Positions 37,336 to 44,336 of a DNA stretch of 59,704 nt are shown piece after piece (within the stretch, counting starts at the first letter, position 1; every line of letters begins with the position of its first letter). The stretch spans positions 1 through 59,704 of the forward strand of contig NZ_VIKX01000050.1 of NCBI RefSeq assembly GCF_009711935.1, in the 5' to 3' direction. Below the pieces are notes generated by a model, which ran no database searches, was not told the origin of the DNA, and saw only the letters and a list, made by a program, of their open reading frames with translations. A program made the translations under genes and the position numbers. Source of the stretch: Dolichospermum sp. UHCC 0259 (GTDB lineage: Bacteria; Cyanobacteriota; Cyanobacteriia; Cyanobacteriales; Nostocaceae).

Positions 37336-38031
37336 TTATACAGGCTTTGACTTATACCAACTTTGATACCATTGCTGCATTTGGTTAATTTCTGCTATTT
37401 GAGTTTTAATGATAGACTTAGCCAAATTACGGATTTGTGGTTTGGCAGTTTTTTTAGCAATCATCTGTGACATTTTGACAGCCATACGATGATGAGGAAT
37501 CATTTGACGAATAAATTCTTTATCGAAATCTGGGGCATTTTTTAATGTTTCTAAATCCATATTCATGCAGTTCATTTTACCATTCATCGGCATTTTCATC
37601 GTGTCTGATGGATTCATCTGTTGGCACATATTCCCATGACCTGTCATCATTTCTTGATCAGTCATAGTCATTACAGGTACTTCTTTACCGTACCATGTCT
37701 TATACCAGGTTCGCATCTGTTCAATTTCGCGGGTTTGGTCTTTTTTGATAGCAACTGCTAGGTTCTTAATTTCTGGATGTTGTGCGCGAGTTGATGCGAT
37801 ATCAGCCATTTCTACTGCTTGCTGATGGTGCGGAATCATCATTTCTATAAAATGCTGATCTGTTTGCATCATCATTCCTTTTTTGGAGGGATTAGCTTGT
37901 TGAGATGAATGATGAGAATTGTGTTCAGAATTGGGACTTTGTGCTTGTGTGTTACTGACAATTAATAATCCACTAACAACACTACTGCTTACTAATCCAA
38001 TCAAACCATAAATCAAATTTTTGCTTTTCAT
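37336..38031 (-). CDS. exported DUF305 protein, two tandem domains
   Basis: This 231-residue protein has a signal peptide (LIYGLIGLVSSSVVSGLLIV) and a His/Met-rich mature part. Two DUF305 units are visible, each with the motif MIPHH (in FIEMMIPHHQQAVEMAD and FIRQMIPHHRMAVKMSQ) and a matching (Q/R)(M/T)WYxxWY end. DUF305 has a ferritin-like four-helix fold, and members bind copper or other metals in the periplasm. A Met-rich linker (MTGHGNMCQQMNPSDTMKM) suggests Cu(I) binding. No copper pump is adjacent. Confidence 0.87.
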   Translation of the reverse strand: MKSKNLIYGLIGLVSSSVVSGLLIVSNTQAQSPNSEHNSHHSSQQANPSKKGMMMQTDQHFIEMMIPHHQQAVEMADIASTRAQHPEIKNLAVAIKKDQTREIEQMRTWYKTWYGKEVPVMTMTDQEMMTGHGNMCQQMNPSDTMKMPMNGKMNCMNMDLETLKNAPDFDKEFIRQMIPHHRMAVKMSQMIAKKTAKPQIRNLAKSIIKTQIAEINQMQQWYQSWYKSKPV

Positions 38032-38212
38032 AACTTGTTTTTCCTTGAAAATATCAAGATTTGACAGTAAAAGTCATCAAACCTAACTGTTGCAAATACT
38101 GGGGAATAGTTATGTGTTTAACTATAATTCTAGCTTTTCATGGGAATATGAAATCAAGATGAAATGTTTTGTGATATTAATCTTTCTTAACAAAATAACT
38201 ATCTATCAAATT

Positions 38213-39106
38213 TCAACGATTAAAAATTATCATTTCATTACCCACAACTGGACTACGGGCAATTATTTTCTCTTGAAAATCAACAACTTCTAAGTGGATA
38301 AAATTAAGTTCTTGAGAACGTTGCAATATATCTGCTGCTAGTTTATCCTGTTGAGATTTTTCCAGATTATACCAAATATCGCTAATTTTTACAGTTAAAT
38401 CGCTAGTACGAAAGTTAGCTTGAAGAGGTTTTATTAGTTGAGGAATAATATTTTTATCCTTCGTATTTTTTACAGCAATGGTAATATCCGAAAACTGATT
38501 TTCAATTGCTGCTAGTAAAGCTTGTTCAGGTGTTAATTCGACAACTGGAATCGGGGTTGGTTCTGGTTCTATAACGGGGGTTGGAATTGGTTCTGGTTCT
38601 ATAACTGGAGTTGGTTCTGGTTCTATAACGGGGGTTGGAATTGGTTCTGCTTCTATAGCTGGGGTTGGAATTGCTTCTGGTTCTATAGCTGGGGTTGGAG
38701 TTGGTTCTGCTTCTATAATTGATTTTGGTGGGATAACCTCTTCTACTGGGGGAACAGTTGCGACTTCAACCGATTTAGGAATAAACATAAATGTAGTTAT
38801 TCCTATTGTCACCACAAAAATTACTGCAAAAATCCCTGTCAGCACCGTATCTGATACATTGTTAGATATATTTGATGGTAAAAATAAGCGGAATGTCCTT
38901 AAAAATCCATCCCAACGCGATAAAAAATTAGTTTTTTTCTGAGTATCAGCAGGTGTTTCTGTCTCCAGTTTAACTACTGTAGTTTCTAAAACACCAATCG
39001 TTCCCCGCAAAACTTGGATAATTGCCGTTTTCCAAATTGGTTGATTTTTTTGATAGAGTGTAGGTGCGGGTTCACTTCTTGTTTTTCTGCGTTTGTCTCC
39101 TGACAT
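38213..39106 (-). CDS. proline-rich single-pass membrane protein
   Basis: The best start is ATG at 39106 ([13 protein letters not shown], 297 residues); a TTG at 39121 is possible. A basic cytoplasmic N-terminus (about 1-80) is followed by one transmembrane helix ([21 protein letters not shown], about 82-105). Next comes a PTPxIEPE-type repeat stalk (about 130-195) and a small C-terminal alpha/beta domain ([19 protein letters not shown]-like, ending in an NR tail). The C-terminal domain could resemble BON-like or periplasmic sensor folds, but I cannot name it. The stalk likely spans periplasm or peptidoglycan. It is divergent from the phosphatase gene. Confidence 0.75.
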   Translation of the reverse strand: MSGDKRRKTRSEPAPTLYQKNQPIWKTAIIQVLRGTIGVLETTVVKLETETPADTQKKTNFLSRWDGFLRTFRLFLPSNISNNVSDTVLTGIFAVIFVVTIGITTFMFIPKSVEVATVPPVEEVIPPKSIIEAEPTPTPAIEPEAIPTPAIEAEPIPTPVIEPEPTPVIEPEPIPTPVIEPEPTPIPVVELTPEQALLAAIENQFSDITIAVKNTKDKNIIPQLIKPLQANFRTSDLTVKISDIWYNLEKSQQDKLAADILQRSQELNFIHLEVVDFQEKIIARSPVVGNEMIIFNR

Positions 39107-39188
39107 GGAACTTTTACCCAAATTAGCGAATCAAGAATATAGAAAACATATTTTGACTATAATCATCTATTGTGCCATTTAATAAAAT

Positions 39189-40088
39189 ATGAATATTAAT
39201 CGCCGTCAATTTTTGTTTTTAAGTGGAATCAGCACCATAGGATCTGGATTTCTGGGTTGGAAATTGTCAAATTCAAATTCTCTCATAGAATCAGCAACAG
39301 CAGCGAAACCAGTCAAAAAAGATTTATTATTGCGTTTTGTCTCTGTTGCTGATACAGGAACTGGTGCAAAAGGACAATATGCTGTAGCAAATGCTATGAA
39401 TTTTTATTATCAGCAAAATCCTTATAATTTAGTAGTTTTAGCTGGTGATAACATTTATAATAATGGCGAAATTGAGAAAATCAATGCAGTTTTTGAACGT
39501 CCTTATCAACCTTTACTAAAAAATGGTGTCAAGTTTTATGCTTGTTTAGGTAATCATGATATTCGCACGGATAATGGTGTTCCCCAAGTTAAATATCCTG
39601 GTTTTAATATGCAGGGACGTTATTACACATTTAGTCAAAATAAAGTTCAGTTTTTTGCGTTAGATACTAATGGTAATGCTGATTGGAAAAATCAGTTAGT
39701 TTGGTTAGATAAAGAATTAAGTCTGAGTAAAGCACCTTGGAAAGTTGTCTTTGGTCATCATCCCATTTATTCATCTGGTCATTATGGGAATAATGCAAGT
39801 TTTATTAAAACCTTTACTCCGCTATTTAAGAAATACAATGTTCAACTTTATATCAATGGTCATGAACATAATTATGAACGAACTCGCGCTATTAATGGAA
39901 CTACATATTTAATCTGTGGTGCTGGTGCTGGTAATCGTCCGGTTGGTCGTTCTGAATGGACAGAATATTCAACCAGTGATTTGAGTTTTGCTGCTTATGA
40001 TGTATATGCAGATAGAATGGAAGTGAGTGCTATTGGTACTAATAATCGCGTTTTTGATCAGGGTATAATTAAATTAAATAGTGTTTAA
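39189..40088 (+). CDS. Tat-exported metallophosphoesterase (purple acid phosphatase-like)
   Basis: This 299-residue protein opens with a twin-arginine signal (NINRRQFLFLSGISTIGSGF). All metallophosphoesterase motifs are present: VADTGTG (Asp55), LAGDNIYNNG, CLGNHD, FGHHPIYSSGHYG and INGHEHNYER. The order and GHEHNYER ending are typical of purple acid phosphatase-like enzymes, which cleave phosphate esters outside the cytoplasm. A role in phosphate scavenging is likely; I did not identify a Pho box. Confidence 0.9.
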   Translation: MNINRRQFLFLSGISTIGSGFLGWKLSNSNSLIESATAAKPVKKDLLLRFVSVADTGTGAKGQYAVANAMNFYYQQNPYNLVVLAGDNIYNNGEIEKINAVFERPYQPLLKNGVKFYACLGNHDIRTDNGVPQVKYPGFNMQGRYYTFSQNKVQFFALDTNGNADWKNQLVWLDKELSLSKAPWKVVFGHHPIYSSGHYGNNASFIKTFTPLFKKYNVQLYINGHEHNYERTRAINGTTYLICGAGAGNRPVGRSEWTEYSTSDLSFAAYDVYADRMEVSAIGTNNRVFDQGIIKLNSV

Positions 40089-40167
40089 TGAAAGGAATTG
40101 TAGGGGCAACCCCCTGTGGTTGCCCAAAGTCAGAAAGAAGAATAATCAATATCAAAGAAATTTTCCT

Positions 40168-40203
40168 CCCCCTGTTCCCTGTTCCCTGTCCCCTGTTCCC
40201 TAC
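40168..40203. repeat. short tandem repeat (CCCTGTT type)
   Basis: Five imperfect CCCTGTT heptamers lie just past the rpmB stop, between convergent genes. Confidence 0.7.
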
Positions 40204-40206
40204 TAT

Positions 40207-40443
40207 TTAGTAATGGTTGAGGTTGATTCCTGCTTCTTTGGCCATTGCGTCTAAACCTTTAAATTCTAAGGTTTTAATGGCTTTGGTGGAAAGTTTCAAT
40301 TTTACCCAACGGTTGCCAGCAGCCCACCAAACCCGCTTGTTTTGCAGATTAACGTGCTGTAGACGCTTGGTGTGACGGTTAGAGTGGGAAACGGAACAAG
40401 CGTTATTGGCTTTTTTACCAGTTAGTTCACAACGACGGGACAT
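40207..40443 (-). CDS. rpmB: 50S ribosomal protein L28
   Basis: This 78-residue basic protein is L28 (bL28), with the conserved [20 protein letters not shown] start and the [20 protein letters not shown] body. It binds the large ribosomal subunit near the E site. A GGAGATAT-type ribosome site precedes the ATG. It is monocistronic here, upstream of a repeat element. Confidence 0.97.
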   Translation of the reverse strand: MSRRCELTGKKANNACSVSHSNRHTKRLQHVNLQNKRVWWAAGNRWVKLKLSTKAIKTLEFKGLDAMAKEAGINLNHY

Positions 40444-40526
40444 AATAAATATCTCCTAGAGTTCTATTTTAAGACAACCTTCCTATTGTAGCTTCTGAAA
40501 GCCTGATTGACAGCTTATGTTTTGAT

Positions 40527-40620
40527 TTGTAGGTTGGGTTGTTCGCGTGAGCGTTGCGGAGCAATAGCATGAAACCCAACAAATGCTTTGGGTTGCGCTG
40601 TCGCTTAACCCAACCTACAA
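40527..40620. repeat. 94-bp inverted repeat element (TTGTAGGTTGGGTT ends)
   Basis: Perfect 14-bp terminal inverted repeats TTGTAGGTTGGGTT and AACCCAACCTACAA bound a 66-bp core that again contains AACCCAAC and GGGTTGCG blocks. It has no coding capacity. It lies between htpG and rpmB and could fold into one long hairpin behind htpG. Confidence 0.75.
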
Positions 40621-40638
40621 AAAATGGCTAAGGTATTG

Positions 40639-42606
40639 TTACTTGCTGGCTTGTTCTGTTAGCTTGGTGAGTACGTCATTGGAACGTTCTACAAAGGATT
40701 TCATGCCTTCTGCATCAAAGCCTTTTTGAGATATCAGTGCTAGATCATAAACGTGCTGACACATCATATTTACTAATTGGCTGGATGGTGATTCACCATC
40801 ACCTTGAATAATACTACCTTGACTCAGATTAACCAAGTTTTGAATTAACGGGTGAGCAGTATTTACTAGTAAAATATGTTCTTCGGGGAACTCGACGGTT
40901 TGCTGCTGCATCATAGCACTCATTTCTCGCATCCGGCGGAGAAATTCGGGTAATAACACCATTGCAGGTGGTGTGCCTTGAGGATCATCTGATTTCAAGG
41001 ATTCGGTGCGGATGTTGAGTTTTGGCTTGTTGAGGGCTTTCTCAAATAGTTCTTTAATGACTTCTCCTTTGGTTTTGTTGGTGGTGGGGTCAACAATTTC
41101 GCCAGTTTTGTCATCGAGGAGGGTGTTATCGAGGTCAGAGTCTACCCGTGTAAATTTGACATCTCGATATTCTTGTTCTAGGAAGTTGATGAAGTGGGTA
41201 TCAATAAAGGAGTCCATATATAGGACTTCCAAACCTTGATTTTTGTGCAGTTCGATGTATGTGGATTGAGTAGCTGCATCGGTGCTGTAGAATACCTTGT
41301 TTTCGTGACGTTCTTTGTTCCGTTCTAAGTATTCTTTCAGGGTGGTGTAGGGGATGCTAGTGGTGTTAGCTGGAGTGACATCTTGCCACGCATCACCTTC
41401 AGCAGATTGGACTTCAACGGCTGCGGTGTCGGCTACAGCGGCTTCTAATTTGGCTGTGCTGCGGAAGATGATGATGTCTTCGACTTGTTTTTTAAATTTA
41501 TCATCGTTGAGAACGCCAAATTTTACGAATGTTCCCAAGTCTTTCCAGGCTGTTACGTATTGTTCACGGTTGTCGCGGTATAATTCTTTGAGTCTATCGC
41601 CAACTTTTTTGGCTATATAATCACCAATTCGCTTGATGGTGCGATCGCCTTGTAATGCACTCCGTGATACATTCAAAGGAATATCTGTACTATCAATTAC
41701 CCCTCGCATAGGCATTAAAAACTGGGGAATAATTTCCTCACAGTTATCACTGACAAACACCTGATTGCAGAATAACTTAATTTGTCCCTTCGTCACATCT
41801 ACATCAGGACGCATTTTGGGAAAGTACAAAATCCCGTTAATCACAAAGGGATAATCTGTATTCAAATGCACCCACAGCAAGGGTTCTTCTTGGAAAGGAT
41901 ACAAGTAGCGGTAAAAATCTAAATAATCTTCTTCAGTAAGATTGCTGGGAGATTCACGCCATGCAGCTTTTTGTTTATTTAAAACTTCCCCATCCATCTT
42001 AATGGGAACTGACATGAAATCGCAGTAGGTCTTGACAAGATTCTTAATTCGTGCTGGTTCGAGAAACTCCTCTTCTTCTCCTTCCAATGTGAGAATAATT
42101 GTAGTTCCGCGAGTGGTGCGAGGAGATTCATCTAAAACAAATTTAGGTGAACCATCACAAGTCCAACGCACAGCCTGTGCGCCTTCTTGATAAGATAGAG
42201 TATCAATTTCTACTTGTTTCGCTACCATGAAAGAAGAGTAGAAACCTAAACCGAAATGACCGATAATCGGTTGATCTGCCTTACCTTCATACTTGTGAAT
42301 AAATTCCTCAGCACTAGAAAAGGCAACTTGGTTAATATATTTTTTTACTTCCTCTGCGGTCATGCCAATACCATTATCAGTAATGGAGAGGATTTTGTTG
42401 TCTTTATCAATGCTAATGGTAATTTCTGGTTCGCCAATTTCCCCATTGTATTCCCCAGCGCGGGATACCATATTTAACTTTTGGATAGCGTCTACCGCGT
42501 TGGATACCAGTTCCCGCAAGAAGATTTGATGATCTGAGTAGAGAGACTTCTTGATAATCGGGAAAATATTATCGGTATGAATACTGATATTGCCTTGTTC
42601 TAACAT
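40639..42606 (-). CDS. htpG: molecular chaperone HtpG (Hsp90)
   Basis: This 655-residue Hsp90 has the GHKL ATPase N-domain (FLRELVSNAVDA with Glu32 and Asn36; DNGIGM; GHFGLGFYSSFMV). Its middle domain carries NVSRSALQGDRTIKRI, and it ends in a dimerisation domain. It lacks the eukaryotic charged linker and MEEVD tail. In cyanobacteria it supports heat and cold tolerance and phycobilisome assembly. It stands alone; no CIRCE-like repeat was seen upstream. Confidence 0.96.
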   Translation of the reverse strand: MLEQGNISIHTDNIFPIIKKSLYSDHQIFLRELVSNAVDAIQKLNMVSRAGEYNGEIGEPEITISIDKDNKILSITDNGIGMTAEEVKKYINQVAFSSAEEFIHKYEGKADQPIIGHFGLGFYSSFMVAKQVEIDTLSYQEGAQAVRWTCDGSPKFVLDESPRTTRGTTIILTLEGEEEEFLEPARIKNLVKTYCDFMSVPIKMDGEVLNKQKAAWRESPSNLTEEDYLDFYRYLYPFQEEPLLWVHLNTDYPFVINGILYFPKMRPDVDVTKGQIKLFCNQVFVSDNCEEIIPQFLMPMRGVIDSTDIPLNVSRSALQGDRTIKRIGDYIAKKVGDRLKELYRDNREQYVTAWKDLGTFVKFGVLNDDKFKKQVEDIIIFRSTAKLEAAVADTAAVEVQSAEGDAWQDVTPANTTSIPYTTLKEYLERNKERHENKVFYSTDAATQSTYIELHKNQGLEVLYMDSFIDTHFINFLEQEYRDVKFTRVDSDLDNTLLDDKTGEIVDPTTNKTKGEVIKELFEKALNKPKLNIRTESLKSDDPQGTPPAMVLLPEFLRRMREMSAMMQQQTVEFPEEHILLVNTAHPLIQNLVNLSQGSIIQGDGESPSSQLVNMMCQHVYDLALISQKGFDAEGMKSFVERSNDVLTKLTEQASK

Positions 42607-42742
42607 AGTTATCCGTCGGTTTTACTTGCAGATATATTTTATGAAAATCATTTTTCCGTGATTTTATCTCTTTTGGGGTAAGGAATACCTCTTCATTATG
42701 ATTCGGATTACACTACCAGGGTTATTGTTAATGGTTTATTTT

Positions 42743-42790
42743 AACCCACGAAGGTGGGTTTTGCCTGTGTAGACGCGGTTTCTAACCGCC
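42743..42790. repeat. AACCCACGAAGGTGGGTT palindrome with GCGGTTTCTAACCGC
   Basis: Two adjacent small palindromes are joined by TTGCCTGTGTAGAC. This is the same layout as 28188-28234 (there joined by TTTGTTTGTGTATTA), so both belong to one dispersed family. It lies in the 253-bp gap before the effector-like gene; the rest of the gap must hold that gene's promoter. Confidence 0.65.
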
Positions 42791-42859
42791 CTTTAAAACA
42801 ACCTCTTAGGCATTTATAATAAAAATTAAGTATATTCAACCATCTTTAGGAATAATTCT

Positions 42860-43249
42860 ATGGAACCGATAACTCTAGCTACTGCTATTGCTACCATCTT
42901 TCTCACTGGAGTATTACAGAAACAGGGTGAAAATTTTAGTGATTTTCTCATGCAAAAGGTTGGTGAAGCACTTGCGGTAATTCGCAAACATTCCCCAGAA
43001 ACAGCAGCAGCGTTAGCAGCAGGGAATCCAGAAGTATTATCTCTCAAGCCGGAAGTTTTACAACAAATTCCCTCAGATCCGATTTTTGCAGAATTGGTTA
43101 CTACTGCTGATGTAGAAGAAAATGCCACATTTCAGGAAAAGTATCAAGCCGTGAAAGCAGGAGGCACAATTAATATTATTGGTAAACAGATTAATATTTC
43201 CCAAACTGGTACAGGCAATACTCAAAATAATAACTTTAGTAACTTCTGA
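42860..43249 (+). CDS. Bell-like effector with C-terminal amyloid-type motif
   Basis: This 129-residue protein opens with a hydrophobic helix (MEPITLATAIATIFLTGVLQ), followed by an amphipathic helical region (about 24-98). This layout is seen in Bell-domain proteins encoded next to cyanobacterial NLRs, proposed to act on membranes like fungal HeLo domains. The C-terminus (104-129) is Asn/Gln/Gly-rich and contains ISQTGTGNTQNNNF. The NB-ARC/TPR protein of this cluster has ITQSGDNNVQTNIF near its N-terminus. The two 26-residue windows share 12 identities without gaps, counted by eye. This fits a BASS-type amyloid pair in which receptor oligomers template the effector. The function is inferred from family knowledge. 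Confidence 0.75.
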   Translation: MEPITLATAIATIFLTGVLQKQGENFSDFLMQKVGEALAVIRKHSPETAAALAAGNPEVLSLKPEVLQQIPSDPIFAELVTTADVEENATFQEKYQAVKAGGTINIIGKQINISQTGTGNTQNNNFSNF

Positions 43250-43256
43250 ACTTATT

Positions 43257-43442
43257 ATGAAAATACGAGAAGTTATTAATTTGCTTGAATCAGATGGTTG
43301 GTATTTGGTAACAACAGAAGGTAGTCATCGCCAGTTTAAACATCCCATTAAATTAGGTAAGGTAACAGTATCAGGGAAAATGGGTGATGATGTCAAGAAA
43401 GGAACGTTAGGAAGCATTCTCAGACAAGCAGGACTCAAATAA
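43257..43442 (+). CDS. hicA: HicA-type mRNA interferase toxin
   Basis: This 61-residue protein starts at the ATG at 43257 (MKIREVINLLESDGW). The double-stranded-RNA-binding-like fold of HicA is evident: GWYLVTTEGSHRQFKHP contains the catalytic His (GSHRQF), followed by KVTVSGKMGDDVKKGTLGSI and LRQAGLK. HicA cuts mRNA without need of ribosomes and is neutralised by HicB. Its start lies 7 bp after the effector stop and its TAA overlaps the hicB ATG (TAATG). Confidence 0.9.
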   Translation: MKIREVINLLESDGWYLVTTEGSHRQFKHPIKLGKVTVSGKMGDDVKKGTLGSILRQAGLK

Positions 43443-43699
43443 TGGATAAGTATCTGATCGTTTTAGAAAGAACTGAAACAGGATTTTCCGCATACTCTCC
43501 TGATGTGTGGGGTTGTATTGCTACAGGTGAAACACTAACAATAACTTTAGAGAATATGCGTTCAGCTTTAGTTTTTCATCTTCAAGATAGCGAATCAATT
43601 CCCTCACCTCGTGGTATTGATGCTTATTTGGATGCGTTGCGGGAGTCAGAGGGTGAGGAATTTTATCTCACACATATTGGGGTAGAAGTTTTGAAGTGA
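43442..43699 (+). CDS. hicB: HicB-type antitoxin
   Basis: This 85-residue partially degraded-RNase-H-fold protein has the HicB pattern (YLIVLERTETGFSAYSPDV, GCIATGETLTITLENMRSAL). No C-terminal DNA-binding domain (HTH or RHH) can be seen, so autorepression may rely on another part or be absent. It is translationally coupled to hicA by a one-base overlap. Confidence 0.88.
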   Translation: MDKYLIVLERTETGFSAYSPDVWGCIATGETLTITLENMRSALVFHLQDSESIPSPRGIDAYLDALRESEGEEFYLTHIGVEVLK

Positions 43700-43725
43700 G
43701 AATTTTAATTCAGGAGGTTTGAGTT

Positions 43726-44157
43726 ATGGAAGAATTACTAGAACTTCAACAATTACTGATTAATGGCAATATTCCTGGTGCATTGCTGCTAGTTGAAGAG
43801 ATGGCTGAAATGAGTAAAGATGATAAATTGAATAAGATTTTCAGTTTTGGCAAAATTATTCTTCTGCATCTAATTCAGCAAGCTGCGGAAAGACGGACAA
43901 CTAGATCATGGAATTTGTCTATTGCTAATGCAGTGAAAGAAATTCAACGCACAAACAAACGTCGTAAATCTGGGGGAATGTACTTTACAACTGAAGAATT
44001 GCGAGAAACCCTAGAAGATGCCTATGATTTGTCATTAAATGGTGCAGCCAAAGAAGCATTTGAAGGTAGATATGAAACTGAAGAATTAGCAGCAATGGTA
44101 GATAAGGAAATGATATTACAACAAGCTATTAATTTAATTTTAGAAAATGCTATATAG
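43726..44157 (+). CDS. DUF29-like protein
   Basis: This 143-residue helical protein fits the DUF29 family common in cyanobacteria: an LLVEEMAEMSKDDK-like helix, a LLHLIQQAAERRTTRSW segment and a C-terminal LEDAYDLSLNGAAKEAFEG stretch. The function is unknown. It sits 26 bp after hicB, behind an AGGAGG ribosome site, and looks like part of the same transcript. DUF29 genes are often found in mobile or accessory clusters. Confidence 0.7.
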   Translation: MEELLELQQLLINGNIPGALLLVEEMAEMSKDDKLNKIFSFGKIILLHLIQQAAERRTTRSWNLSIANAVKEIQRTNKRRKSGGMYFTTEELRETLEDAYDLSLNGAAKEAFEGRYETEELAAMVDKEMILQQAINLILENAI

Positions 44158-44181
44158 ACAAAATAGTCAAATTAAGTCTTT

Positions 44182-44299
44182 TCTCGTTCCCATACTCTGT
44201 ATGGGAATGAATTCTAGAAGTCTCTGACTTCAATAATAGCAGAAATAGCAGAGGCAGAGCCTCGATGATAGCATTCCCAGTCGAAGACTGGGAACGAGA
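44182..44299. mobile_element. MITE-like element, 118 bp (TCTCGTTCCCA ends)
   Basis: Perfect 11-bp terminal inverted repeats TCTCGTTCCCA (44182) and TGGGAACGAGA (44289-44299) are each part of a smaller hairpin. Between them is GAGGCAGAGCCTC. It lies between the DUF29 gene and the NLR gene and supplies a false 24-residue N-terminal extension to the NLR frame. Confidence 0.75.
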
Positions 44300-44336
44300 T
44301 AAACGAGATAAATTACTTTTTAATTACAATTTTCCT

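Noticed and set aside
44265-44336. Upstream start of the NLR gene
   Set aside because: The 24 residues derive from the inverted-repeat element; the conserved motif starts at the ATG at 44337.
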